From Candidatus Poribacteria bacterium (lineage in GTDB: Bacteria; Poribacteria; WGA-4E; WGA-3G), in NCBI GenBank assembly GCA_022827185.1, contig JAJDTM010000017.1, forward strand, positions 84,726-148,725: a stretch of 64,000 bases of DNA, given 5' to 3'. Under the pieces are notes generated by a model that saw only the letters and a list, made by a program, of their open reading frames with translations, searched no databases and was not told where the DNA came from. Both the position numbers and the translations under genes were made by a program. Shown here piece by piece: positions 33,765-42,680 of this stretch; position 1 is the stretch's first letter, and each line of letters starts with the position of its first letter.

Positions 33765-34274
33765 ATGGATACTGAGAAACAGGCGAAGACTGAAGTTAAA
33801 ATTCACTTTCTCTCGATTGATCGGAGGACGGGAGCACCGATAGTTGTCCTGAAAGAGGAAGCGGAAGATTCAAATCGGATACTCCTGATTTGGATCGGTG
33901 AATCGGAGGCGGCGGCTATTCAAATGCATTTAGAAAATGTCGAGCTCCCACGCCCTATGACACACGATTTGCTGAAAATTATGATTGAAACGCTTGATGC
34001 AAAGGTGGCAGATGTGTGTGTACGCGATGTCGAAGAAAGAACTTTTTTTGCGCATGTCACTTTGCAAGTAGGCGACAACGAGATTGAGGTGGATTGCCGT
34101 CCGAGTGATGCAATCGCGCTTGCACTGCGCTGCGAAGTACCTATCTTTGTTGCCGAAGACGTGATTGCCGATCACGGGTTCTCTGAACAGGAACTCAGCG
34201 AAGGGGAGCAACACGATCCGAAAGATGCTTTAGAGAACTTAGATGACGATACGCTGAAGCAGTATACGGTCTAA
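33765..34274 (+). CDS. Bifunctional nuclease family protein (BFN / DUF151)
   Basis: 169 residues. The core matches the BFN family: PIVVLKEEAEDSNRILLIWI, then ESEAAAIQMHLENVELPRPM, HDLLKIMIETLDA and the well-kept DCRPSDAIALALR. Members have been reported with DNase and RNase activity, but most are uncharacterised. The last 30 residues are acidic. It lies 33 bases downstream of the OB-fold membrane gene, in the same direction, with a GAAAGGATG-type ribosome site. Confidence 0.85.
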   Translation: MDTEKQAKTEVKIHFLSIDRRTGAPIVVLKEEAEDSNRILLIWIGESEAAAIQMHLENVELPRPMTHDLLKIMIETLDAKVADVCVRDVEERTFFAHVTLQVGDNEIEVDCRPSDAIALALRCEVPIFVAEDVIADHGFSEQELSEGEQHDPKDALENLDDDTLKQYTV

Positions 34275-34327
34275 TGTGAAATTGCAAATATCCAGACTGT
34301 GCCTCTACCTCGCAAAGGAAAAAAATA

Positions 34328-36022
34328 GTGCATGATCTCATCATTCGCAACGGAACAGTTATTGATGGCACAGGGAACCCGGGTTTCAAAGCCGATATTG
34401 CCATCAACGGTGATCGGATTGCAGCTGTTGGTAATATATCTGAAGCTGCTTACCAGACGATTGATGCCGCAGGCAGATTAGTCACGCCGGGGTTCATAGA
34501 TACGCATACACACATGGATGCGCAGTTTATGTGGGACCCGCTCGGCACGCCTGCGTGTTGGCACGGTATCACGACGCTTGTCCTTGGCAGTTGTGGTGTG
34601 AGTTTTGCACCTGTCAAGCAGAGCGACCATACGGTTTTGGCGAAGGTCCTTGAGAGCGTTGAAGGGATTCCTGCGGAAAGTATCATGTCGAGTCTCCGTT
34701 GGAATTGGGAGACCTTCGGGGAATACTATGACGCTTTGGACGCTTGCCCGAAAGGTGTGAATGTCTGCGGTATGATCGGGCATGCAGCGACCCGTTACCA
34801 TGCGATGGGCGAAGAGAGCCTGAAAAGAGACCGGAACCCAACCCCCGATGAGATGAAGACGATGCAGGCTGCGATTGATGAGGCAATGGAAGCAGGCGCA
34901 CTCGGATTCTCCACTTCTCGAACCCTTACCCACAAAACCTCTGAAGGCATTCCTATCCCTGGTACTTTCGCACATCTTGATGAACTCGTCTCACTCGCAC
35001 AAGCGGTAGGCAGGCACAATAAAGGTGTTTTCCAATGGGCACCGGGTTTCGGTGAATATGAAAACTATCCGACGACGGAGTATCCAGAGACCCGAAAAGA
35101 GATTCACCGCATCGCTGAGGTCAACCGGCAGAGCGGCTGTCCTGTAATCTTCAGCGCGTTCACACATGAAGCCGTGCCGACGATTCAGACGCTTTATTTA
35201 GGGTGGCTTGATGAAGAGCGTGCTAACGGTGCACAGGCGCGTCCGATGGTATCTTCCCGCGTCAACACAGTAATGGTTGGGCTTTGTAATTGGATGCCGA
35301 TTCGCGATGCGAGCGCGTGGCGGGAGTTATACAGCCTCCCCTACGCTGAACGATTGACAGCGATCCAAGATGAAAAGACGCGTGCGCAGCTGCTTGACAT
35401 TCCGCCAGAGAGCGATGAACGCCTCGGTAAAATGTTATACCGCTTCGGACCGACGGCGTGTGAATATGTCCGTAAACCGGAGAATCTATTGCGCAATATT
35501 GCCAAGGAAAACAACGAACGTCCCATAGAAACAATTGTTCGGTTATTCTGCGAAACCGGTGGACGGCAACTCTTCGCCTTTGCGACAAACAATCATAACC
35601 TTGCACATGTTGAGGAAGTTGTACGCTATCGGGATACCCTCCTGGGTCTCGGTGATGCCGGCGCGCATGTCAATGCTATCTGCGATGCGTCCCTCTCAAC
35701 GCATGCTTTGACGTATTGGCACGGTGAACGGCGGGTATTCTCGCTTGAAGAGACAATTCGTCGGTTGACTTCCGACGGGGCAGAAGCCTTCGGGATTCCT
35801 GAACGTGGACTCCTACAGCCGGGCTACTATGCCGATGTCAATGTGATTGACGCGGATAACCTCTGCATGGAAATCCCTGAATTTGTTTATGACTTACCTG
35901 TTGGTGCCGGACGCTGGACGCAGCGGGCACAAGGGTACGATTACACGCTGGTGAACGGGAAAGTTGTCGTTGAGAACGACAATCATACAGGTCGCCTTGT
36001 TGGGAAGTTAATCAGGATTTAA
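34328..36022 (+). CDS. D-aminoacylase / N-acyl-D-amino-acid deacylase family amidohydrolase
   Basis: 564 residues, starting with GTG at 34328, preceded by AAAGGA eight bases upstream. The protein begins HDLIIRNGTVIDGTG, a hallmark of this family, continues with TPGFIDTHTHMDAQF (metal-binding HxH) and ends with a beta-sandwich tail (ADVNVIDADNL, VNGKVVVEN). GDAGAHVNAICD is the conserved late Asp region. It hydrolyses N-acyl or carbamoyl groups, probably on D-amino acids or related amides, in the cytoplasm. It is not obviously linked to the neighbours and its substrate is not certain. Confidence 0.85.
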   Translation: MHDLIIRNGTVIDGTGNPGFKADIAINGDRIAAVGNISEAAYQTIDAAGRLVTPGFIDTHTHMDAQFMWDPLGTPACWHGITTLVLGSCGVSFAPVKQSDHTVLAKVLESVEGIPAESIMSSLRWNWETFGEYYDALDACPKGVNVCGMIGHAATRYHAMGEESLKRDRNPTPDEMKTMQAAIDEAMEAGALGFSTSRTLTHKTSEGIPIPGTFAHLDELVSLAQAVGRHNKGVFQWAPGFGEYENYPTTEYPETRKEIHRIAEVNRQSGCPVIFSAFTHEAVPTIQTLYLGWLDEERANGAQARPMVSSRVNTVMVGLCNWMPIRDASAWRELYSLPYAERLTAIQDEKTRAQLLDIPPESDERLGKMLYRFGPTACEYVRKPENLLRNIAKENNERPIETIVRLFCETGGRQLFAFATNNHNLAHVEEVVRYRDTLLGLGDAGAHVNAICDASLSTHALTYWHGERRVFSLEETIRRLTSDGAEAFGIPERGLLQPGYYADVNVIDADNLCMEIPEFVYDLPVGAGRWTQRAQGYDYTLVNGKVVVENDNHTGRLVGKLIRI

Positions 36023-36069
36023 AACTTGCAGGTGTAGCGAAATGCATCTTTTGTGAAGGGATACATATT

Positions 36070-36273
36070 ATGGCAAAACAGACACAAATTCCCGAATCAG
36101 ACGATCCTAAGAGTGAGCAGTTCCGGGACTATATCCGGCATCGGCAACTTGAGATGCTTTCTGAGGATTTGTGGGACGAGTATCTCTGGGGTGAATTGGG
36201 TGCTGCAGTCCGGGATTTCGAGAACGAACCGTGGGGAAAACCTTCGGAGGAAGATAACCCGGAATCACCCTAA
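36070..36273 (+). CDS. Small acidic protein before the methyltransferase
   Basis: 67 residues, strongly acidic, with DLWDEYLWGELGAAVRDFEN as its most ordered part. GAAGGGA precedes the ATG by about ten bases. It ends 21 bases before the DNA methyltransferase gene, in the same direction, so the two look like one transcript. I know no family for it. A regulator or partner of the methyltransferase is possible but unproved. Confidence 0.5.
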   Translation: MAKQTQIPESDDPKSEQFRDYIRHRQLEMLSEDLWDEYLWGELGAAVRDFENEPWGKPSEEDNPESP

Positions 36274-36294
36274 TTGTGAGAACGCGTAAACACT

Positions 36295-37191
36295 ATGGGC
36301 AATTCATCTAAAAAGAACTACATCATCCTCCATGAAAATTGCACCACTGCCTTAGATAGCAGCGACTTTACCGCAAAAATAGACCTCTCCTTTCTCGATC
36401 CTCCCTTTAATCAAGATAAGGCTTACAACGCTTGGGATGATAATATACCACCGGAGCGATATTGGGAGTGGATGCGCGATGTCTGTGCGAAGGTGTATGC
36501 CTTGACTTCCGATGGTGGCGCGATTTATTTTATGCAACGCGAGAAGAATACCGAATTCGTTTTGCAATGCTTACGCGATACTGGGTGGACTTTCCAAAAT
36601 CTGATTATCTGGAAAAAGAAGACCTCGGCAGTACCGGGAACAAAGCGTTTCGGCAAGCATTATCAGGTTATTGCGTTTGCAACGAAAGGCAAAACGCCGC
36701 GCGTTTTCCATCGTCTGCGGATTGACCCACCGCTGCCAGCAGGCTACAAACACGCGCGCGAGAACGGTATGTTCGTTACCGATGTATGGGATGATATTCG
36801 TGAGTTGACCTCCGGCTATTTCGCAGGCGATGAGGCGTTGAGAGATGCGGATGGAAATCGTCTACATAAGCAACAAGCACCTATCCAACTTCTCCTTCGG
36901 ATTATCCTATCTTCAACAAGCCCTGGTGATATCGTTTTGGATCCGTTCGCGGGTTCAGGGACAACGTTGGTTGTGGCAGAGCAATTAGGACGAAGGTCTA
37001 TCGGAATTGAGCTTGACTTGCAGAATGTTGCGCTCATTGAAAACAGACTTGCCGAGCAGCGAGAATCGGATGATGTCTCCCGCTTTTTTAAGGATTACGC
37101 ATGCACGCCGGATTTGGAAACGATTTGGGGAGAAGGTGGGCTGAACAGGAAATTCACTTCCTCTAATTCAGCATTCATAAGTCTACGATAA
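36295..37191 (+). CDS. DNA methyltransferase (amino-type, beta class)
   Basis: 298 residues. The catalytic motif IV is DPPFN (about 35-39) and the SAM-binding motif I is DPFAGSGTT (about 216-224), so motif order is that of beta-class N4-cytosine or N6-adenine methylases. Typical supporting motifs are IIWKKKTSAVPGTKRFGKHY and QQAPIQLLLRI. It would methylate a short DNA site in the cytoplasm. No restriction endonuclease is adjacent, so it seems to be a solitary methylase with a small acidic neighbour. It lies about 16 kb from the single-chain restriction enzyme and is not expected to share its specificity. Confidence 0.87.
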   Translation: MGNSSKKNYIILHENCTTALDSSDFTAKIDLSFLDPPFNQDKAYNAWDDNIPPERYWEWMRDVCAKVYALTSDGGAIYFMQREKNTEFVLQCLRDTGWTFQNLIIWKKKTSAVPGTKRFGKHYQVIAFATKGKTPRVFHRLRIDPPLPAGYKHARENGMFVTDVWDDIRELTSGYFAGDEALRDADGNRLHKQQAPIQLLLRIILSSTSPGDIVLDPFAGSGTTLVVAEQLGRRSIGIELDLQNVALIENRLAEQRESDDVSRFFKDYACTPDLETIWGEGGLNRKFTSSNSAFISLR

Positions 37192-37515
37192 TACATTGAA
37201 CTTGCTGTGCCGTGTCATGGTGAAACTGAGCAGGATCAGCAACACCATAGGATGAAGATCGCCTTTCAGGAAATAGAATGTGAAAAGTTATTTGCGCAAA
37301 TAGAAGTTTTTAGTCTTCAGCATCATTTTATAGTAAAGTTTAGAATTAAAGAAACATTTCAAGTCCTAAAACAGACTGTAACACGAGTCCCGTTTGGTGT
37401 TTTCTTTGTAGCATAGGCTGTTAGCCTGTGCAGAGAATGTCTCATTAATTATGGTATCCACTATAATAGGAAATTTCTTATCTTCCGGATGAATCTATCG
37501 TAGGAGAGTTGCGTT
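37192..37515. other. Intergenic region with palindrome
   Basis: No convincing gene; a 69-codon frame (37207-37416) lacks start context and ends inside a palindrome. The palindrome GCATAGGCT, GTT, AGCCTGTGC lies at 37411-37431 (nine pairs, one G-T). TATAAT at 37463 has no good -35 at normal distance. Confidence 0.4.
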
Positions 37516-39228
37516 TTGAATAAATATCGATGCCAGATACAGTTTCTCATCTTTTGTATTACAGTATGTTTTGTTATAAGTGTTGACGGATTTGCTAAGG
37601 ATATATCGTTTGATGAAGTTCCTGAGGCTATCCAGAAGATCGCGCTCCGCGAAATTGGAGATGTACCGATTCATGATGTTGACAGGGAGCGAGAGGATGG
37701 CGAAACTGTCTATGATATAGAGGCGAAGGACGATAGTATTGACATCGAACTTGAAATCGCCGCTGATGGCACATTTAGAGAGCGGGATATTACGGAGAAG
37801 ATCGATTATTCAGAACTACCAATACCTGTACAGGATACGGTTCGCCAGCAGGTCGGGACGCTGAAAATTAACGACGTGGAGCGGAGAACCGAGCTCGGGA
37901 TGAGTATTGTAGGAAGTCGTTTACAAACCGAGACGATTTATTACAACGTTGAAGCCGAAGAGTTCGGCGTAGAAATCGACTTGGAAATCGCGCCTGATGG
38001 TAGATTGTTGGATATAGACATGAGCGATCCTATCCGACTTAAGGTAAAACTCCTCGCGAAATCCAAGATCCCGACACTCTCCAATATTGCCCCTTATCGG
38101 GAGGCACTCGTTTTTTATGAGTACAGCGTCAAAAAACGTCTTGAAGGCGAATTCAAGGGTAAAAAACTTCGCGTTGCGCATTGGGCAATCTACGACAACC
38201 AACCGCAGAAAATCGGAAAAGCAAAGGTAGGCAGTTCACACACGCTTGACCTTTATCCGTACCAGCAATTTGGTGAGTTTGAGAGCCTTTATACCAGTGA
38301 TACACTTGCGTTAGACGGTGAAATCCCGCTCTATCACGATGTTGGTCAGAAGATTCTCGAAAACCGAACTGTTGAGGAACGGTATGACTACGACAGCATT
38401 TTTTCTGAGAAGATGCCGATTTTTTGGCGGATAAAGGATCAACTTAAACTCGTTTCCTTAGGTGACTCACGCGGTGAGGCAGGCGTTCGAGCGGAGTGGT
38501 TTTATGGTGAGGAGAACCGCAAAACCCCAGTGGCGTATAACCTTGCGATTTCGGGGGGACCGTTGGAGTTTCAAGAGATTGTCGTTGAAAAATATCTCGT
38601 GAAAATGCCCAGCTTGGCGTGGGTGGTTTATCAGATGTCGCCTCGCGCAGTGAACCGACATTTTGAGCATTCAGCGGATCGGGAATTGTTAAAAAGTCGC
38701 GGTTTTGCCTTTGATCGGAAGCATGCTGAAACCCTCTGGCAGAGGTCCGATGGTGAAAAAACGGCTGCTGAAATCGCTGCAATACCTTACGTCTCAGAGT
38801 ATTGGAATGAGCGTCCGTGGGGTTGGAAGTTCAATGATGAGGTATGGGATAGACCGAGAACAAAAAGATTTGAACGGGAGTGGGAAATTTCTGAAAAACG
38901 GTGGGACCGTCTTACATCTATGATCGCCGCGTTGAATAAGCGAGATGTTAAGATGTTGCTATATTTGTCACCGCTTCATCCGATCATGCGGGGTCAACCT
39001 GTCGTAGATGATGATGGGACGACCCAGAAGGGGTATCGGGAATTGGTGGATCGTTTAAAACAACTGGAGGCGGGGTTTCCGAACTTTGTCTTTGTTGATT
39101 TGATGCAGGGTGGAAATCACGACTTCGCCCCGGAGATGTTCAAAGACCTCGACCATCTGAATGCACTTGGAGCAACGAAGTTAACGCAGGCGTTAGAAGA
39201 AGTTCGCCACTACCATGACAAGAGGTGA
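37516..39228 (+). CDS. Secreted PepSY-like / SGNH-like protein
   Basis: 570 residues, starting at TTG 37516: AGGAG is nine bases upstream and a signal peptide follows immediately (FLIFCITVCFVISVDGFA). Two PepSY-like repeats come first (about 30-80 and 85-150; DVPIHDVDRERE and TLKINDVERR). The C-terminal half is SGNH-hydrolase-like: LVSLGDSRGEAG at about 313-324 has the nucleophile Ser followed by Arg, and DLDHLNALG at about 543 supplies the Asp-x-x-His. It probably acts on envelope polysaccharide, given the MBOAT and AlgJ-like genes downstream. The Ser-His pair suggests acyl transfer or esterase activity. Confidence 0.65.
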   Translation: MNKYRCQIQFLIFCITVCFVISVDGFAKDISFDEVPEAIQKIALREIGDVPIHDVDREREDGETVYDIEAKDDSIDIELEIAADGTFRERDITEKIDYSELPIPVQDTVRQQVGTLKINDVERRTELGMSIVGSRLQTETIYYNVEAEEFGVEIDLEIAPDGRLLDIDMSDPIRLKVKLLAKSKIPTLSNIAPYREALVFYEYSVKKRLEGEFKGKKLRVAHWAIYDNQPQKIGKAKVGSSHTLDLYPYQQFGEFESLYTSDTLALDGEIPLYHDVGQKILENRTVEERYDYDSIFSEKMPIFWRIKDQLKLVSLGDSRGEAGVRAEWFYGEENRKTPVAYNLAISGGPLEFQEIVVEKYLVKMPSLAWVVYQMSPRAVNRHFEHSADRELLKSRGFAFDRKHAETLWQRSDGEKTAAEIAAIPYVSEYWNERPWGWKFNDEVWDRPRTKRFEREWEISEKRWDRLTSMIAALNKRDVKMLLYLSPLHPIMRGQPVVDDDGTTQKGYRELVDRLKQLEAGFPNFVFVDLMQGGNHDFAPEMFKDLDHLNALGATKLTQALEEVRHYHDKR

Positions 39229-39237
39229 ACAGAAGCC

Positions 39238-39449
39238 AAAAAACCCCCTAAATCCCCCTTATCAGGGGGACTTTGAAGTGAACAGAAGCAAGAAACCCCC
39301 TAAAGAATCAGAATCAACGGTATGAATGCCTTATGGGCATTCACCGGGTATGAATGCGAATCAACGGTATGAATGCCTTATGGGCATTCCCCGTATGGGC
39401 ATTCCCCGCCCCTTATCAGGGGACTTTGAAAGGAAATGCGTAAGTCCTA
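39238..39449 (+). repeat. Rearranged MITE with amplified internal hairpin
   Basis: Contains CCCCCTAAATCCCCCTTATC and AGGGGGACTTT, then a second CCCCCTAAA interrupted by at least two copies of GAATCAACGGTATGAATGCC / TTATGGGCATTC plus fragments, then CCCCTTATCAGGGG and the right end TGCGTAAGTCCTA (39437-39449). The left end is missing. GAATGCCTTATGGGCATTC is a hairpin with seven-base arms. Confidence 0.65.
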
Positions 39450-39525
39450 CAGATGTTACAAAGAGATAGGATTTATACAATTTACACGTTTTTTTGGGTA
39501 GTTGTGTGAGTCTTGGAGATTTGGC

Positions 39526-40959
39526 GTGGTTTTCAGTTCGCATATCTTTGTCTACTACTTTCTTCCCATTGCACTATTCAGTTATTATCTGCTCCCGCAC
39601 CGGGCGAAACATTTTGGGTTGACGCTTTTCAGTTATATCTTTTACGGCTGGGCAAACCCCTTATTTGCTCCGCTCATGTTTGCCTCGACGCTAATTGATT
39701 ATATGTGTGGACGCATCATCTCAGGCAGTGAACGTCAGCACATTCGACCTGCAATACGCGCTTGCAAGCTGCGCCGCCAAGTGGCATTAACAGTTTCGAT
39801 CTGCTCAAATCTGTCCCTTTTGGGCTTTTTCAAATACTTTAACTTCGGTATCGCGAACATAAACGCTGTTATGGGGTGGCTGGGTCTGCCGATATGGGAG
39901 AATATTCTTCACGTAACGCTTCCGCTTGGCATCAGTTTTTATACCTTCCAGTCGATGAGTTATACGATTGATGTCTATCGCGGCGATGCGAAAGCGATTC
40001 GGAATTTTATTGACTTCGCTTGTTATGTATCAATGTTTCCGCAACTCGTCGCGGGTCCCATCGTTCGGTTTTCAGAGGTTGCCGATCAACTTCGGCATCG
40101 CGCCCATACATTGCAAAAGTTTGCGCGTGGCATTGCGTTTTTTTCGCTCGGAATGGCGAAGAAGGTTTTGATAGCGAATCCATGTGGCAAATGTGCGGAC
40201 ACAGTCTTTGGGGCTGGTGTCGTTGGGACGCTTGATGCGTGGTATGGCGTAATCGCTTATGCGTTTCAGATCTATTTCGACTTTAGCGGTTATTCCGATA
40301 TGGCGATCGGTTTGGGGTTGATGCTCGGATTCACTTTTGCTAAGAATTTTGATTCACCCTACCGTGCTGAATCTATTACGGAGTTCTGGCGGCGATGGCA
40401 TATCTCACTTTCGAGTTGGCTACGGAATTATCTCTATATTCCGCTGGGTGGGAATCGTCGAGGGACTGCTCGAACCTACATCAACTTGACTCTTGTGATG
40501 CTGCTGGGGGGTTTATGGCATGGCGCGTCTTGGAATTTTGTTATCTGGGGTGGGATTCATGGTGGCATGCTTGCACTTGAGAGACGACAAGGCAAAACGA
40601 GTTTTTATACATTGCTCCCGAAACCGTTACGGATTATAACGACATTCCTGCTTGTGCTGATAGCGTGGGTTTTCTTTAGAATCAGTGAACTACCGGATGC
40701 AGTCGTCTATCTGCAGTGTATGTTCAGCAAAGTCCATGTTCAACCCAGCACCGATTTGATTGCTGGTATCCTCTATCAGCCTTACTATCTATGGGTTATG
40801 TGCGTCGCAGGTGTCGTCATCTGGTGTTTTCCACAGACGTGGGACTGGACACAACGGTTGACCCCTCTCAAAGTGGGAATATGCATAACTCTATTCGGGT
40901 TATCGCTCGCTGTATTGGCAACGCAGGCTTATAATCCGTTCATCTATTTTATTTTTTAA
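39526..40959 (+). CDS. MBOAT membrane O-acyltransferase (AlgI-like)
   Basis: 477 residues from GTG 39526, which restores the usual family start VVFSSHIFVYYFLP; GGAG lies about nine bases upstream. Earlier in-frame TTG at 39502 has no such support. It is polytopic, with the family signatures YFDFSGYSDMAIGLG, EFWRRWHISLSSWL and the conserved LWHGASWNF (catalytic His near residue 331) and GGIHG. In alginate-type systems this protein carries acetyl groups across the inner membrane to partner proteins. Two AlgJ/AlgX-like genes follow and a SGNH-like gene precedes. The polysaccharide is unknown. Confidence 0.92.
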   Translation: MVFSSHIFVYYFLPIALFSYYLLPHRAKHFGLTLFSYIFYGWANPLFAPLMFASTLIDYMCGRIISGSERQHIRPAIRACKLRRQVALTVSICSNLSLLGFFKYFNFGIANINAVMGWLGLPIWENILHVTLPLGISFYTFQSMSYTIDVYRGDAKAIRNFIDFACYVSMFPQLVAGPIVRFSEVADQLRHRAHTLQKFARGIAFFSLGMAKKVLIANPCGKCADTVFGAGVVGTLDAWYGVIAYAFQIYFDFSGYSDMAIGLGLMLGFTFAKNFDSPYRAESITEFWRRWHISLSSWLRNYLYIPLGGNRRGTARTYINLTLVMLLGGLWHGASWNFVIWGGIHGGMLALERRQGKTSFYTLLPKPLRIITTFLLVLIAWVFFRISELPDAVVYLQCMFSKVHVQPSTDLIAGILYQPYYLWVMCVAGVVIWCFPQTWDWTQRLTPLKVGICITLFGLSLAVLATQAYNPFIYFIF

Positions 40960-41110
40960 TAGTTTTTAGTTATCAGTACGATTTTTTTCTCCGAAAAAAA
41001 TCTTTCAGTTTTTCAGTTATCAGTTATCAGTAACCAGTGGCCAGTAAGAGGTTTCTGATCATCCGAAAGTCTCTTTAACTGGAAACTGGTAACTCGTAAC
41101 TGGTAACTAT
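40960..41110. repeat. CAGTTATCAGTT-type palindromic repeat
   Basis: Left arm with CAGTTATCAGTTATCAG and TAACCAGTGGCCAG, right arm with AACTGGAAACTGGTAACTC and GTAACTGGTAAC. An inner palindrome, GATTTTTTTCTCC and GAAAAAAATC, lies at 40980-41000. It fills the gap between the MBOAT and AlgJ-like genes. Confidence 0.6.
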
Positions 41111-41129
41111 TCCCCTGATAACCATTCAC

Positions 41130-42680
41130 ATGCGAAACTTAGCTGAACATCGCCGAGAGGTGGCACTAAAAGAACTCGGCACCACGCATATTAAGCGAAA
41201 CGTGGGCATCGTCAGTATTGTTATCTTTAGCGTGACGCTACTGTCCGTGCCAATCTGCCAGCTGATCTCCGACATCCAGCGTGGGGAATCTCTTCACGTT
41301 TTTCGAGCGATTGATTTGCTGCCTATCCCTAACCTTGAAGAGATTGCGCAATACGAGGACACGCTGGAGGAAGCGTCTGTGCTTACCAATTGGCTGTTGC
41401 CGGGTGTACAGACAATCCTGACAGGTGTGTTCCGTACTGGTAACGAGCAAGCCTATCTCGGTCGCGATGGCTGGCTGTTCTATCGTGCTGATATAGATTC
41501 GCTCATCGGTGTCGATTCAGAAAAGACAGCAAGTGCTGCACTCGCAGCCATTGTCGATTTCAATCGTCAGTTAGCGGCACTGGATATCACGCTTATCGTT
41601 GTGCCGACACCTGTTAAACCGACAATCCACCCTGAAAAGTTTTCAAAGCGTTACCGAACTCCTGATGCACCGGTACATAATCCCGATTATGCGGCGTTTG
41701 TTGGGGCACTTGCGTCAGAAGGCGTTCTGGTATACGATCCATCACCGCTTCTCTTTGAAGCTGCCCATCAAGAGACACAGTATCTCAGTACGGATACACA
41801 TTGGAAGCCGGAAGCGATGGAACGGGTCGCGAATCATTTGGCTGCATTCATTGAAGAACAGGTTGAATTGTCCTCTGGTCAATCACGCATCTATACCAAA
41901 ACTGCTGATGCTATTGCTAACATTGGAGACATCGCGAAGATGCTGAAATTGCCGGAAGATCAGATGCTGTTTCCTTCGGAGCGCGTCACACGCCGTGTTA
42001 TACAGACCACTTCAGGTGAATTATGGCTGCCCGATCAGGCATCAGAAGTGCTGTTTTTAGGAGATAGTTTCAGTAATATCTACTCACTTGCTGGCATGGG
42101 ATGGGGGGATTCAGCCGGTTTTGTTGAACACCTCAGTGCGGAACTTGCACAACCGATTGATAAGATTGTCATCAACGCTGGCGGTGCGGATGCGACGCGT
42201 CAGGCACTTGTGCAGGAAATCAACCGTGGGAATGATCGCCTCGCTGGTAAACGCGTGCTGGTCTATCAGTTCGCAACGCGGGAATTCTTCTCTGGGGACT
42301 GGAAACTGTTATCGATACCATCCGATAAAGCACTCCAGCGGAGTGCCATATCTATAGCGGAAGGTGTAACCGTCACGGCAACTATCAAGGCAAAAACGGA
42401 GCCGCCGGTGCCGAGGACAGTCCCGTATTCCGAATGTATCATCGCGCTACATCTCGAAAACACGGATACATCTGATCTGCCAGGAGAGTTTGTCGTATTT
42501 CTGTGGGGTATGCGTGGAAACCGGTGGACAGATGCTGCTACTTTCAAAGTCGGGCAGAAGGTTAAGTTGTGGCTCCGTCCGTGGTCAGCGGTTGAAACTG
42601 AATACGGCAGTTACAACCGCAAAGAATTGGAAAATGAAGAGACCTGGCTGCTTGATGTTTATTGGGGAGAGATACCGTGA
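41130..42680 (+). CDS. AlgJ/AlgX-like acetyltransferase 1
   Basis: 516 residues with one N-terminal membrane anchor (about 25-47), so most of it lies in the periplasm. Family marks: YLGRDGWLFYRAD (about 110-122), the DTHWK catalytic pair near residue 223, and LFLGDSFSN with the Ser nucleophile near 313. The C-terminal 130 residues form an extra beta-rich segment (LHLENTDTSDLPGEFVVFLW) that could bind glycan. It most likely transfers acetyl groups supplied by the MBOAT protein. Its stop overlaps the start of the following paralogue by one base. No Shine-Dalgarno sequence is visible, and a repeat directly precedes it. Confidence 0.8.
   Translation: MRNLAEHRREVALKELGTTHIKRNVGIVSIVIFSVTLLSVPICQLISDIQRGESLHVFRAIDLLPIPNLEEIAQYEDTLEEASVLTNWLLPGVQTILTGVFRTGNEQAYLGRDGWLFYRADIDSLIGVDSEKTASAALAAIVDFNRQLAALDITLIVVPTPVKPTIHPEKFSKRYRTPDAPVHNPDYAAFVGALASEGVLVYDPSPLLFEAAHQETQYLSTDTHWKPEAMERVANHLAAFIEEQVELSSGQSRIYTKTADAIANIGDIAKMLKLPEDQMLFPSERVTRRVIQTTSGELWLPDQASEVLFLGDSFSNIYSLAGMGWGDSAGFVEHLSAELAQPIDKIVINAGGADATRQALVQEINRGNDRLAGKRVLVYQFATREFFSGDWKLLSIPSDKALQRSAISIAEGVTVTATIKAKTEPPVPRTVPYSECIIALHLENTDTSDLPGEFVVFLWGMRGNRWTDAATFKVGQKVKLWLRPWSAVETEYGSYNRKELENEETWLLDVYWGEIP

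Noticed and set aside
37207..37416. 69-codon open frame upstream of the PepSY-SGNH gene
   Set aside because: No start context, and its end lies within a dispersed palindrome; composition is not protein-like.
39238..39449. CRISPR-like array
   Set aside because: The repeats are adjacent or overlapping without unique spacers of uniform length, and no cas gene is present.
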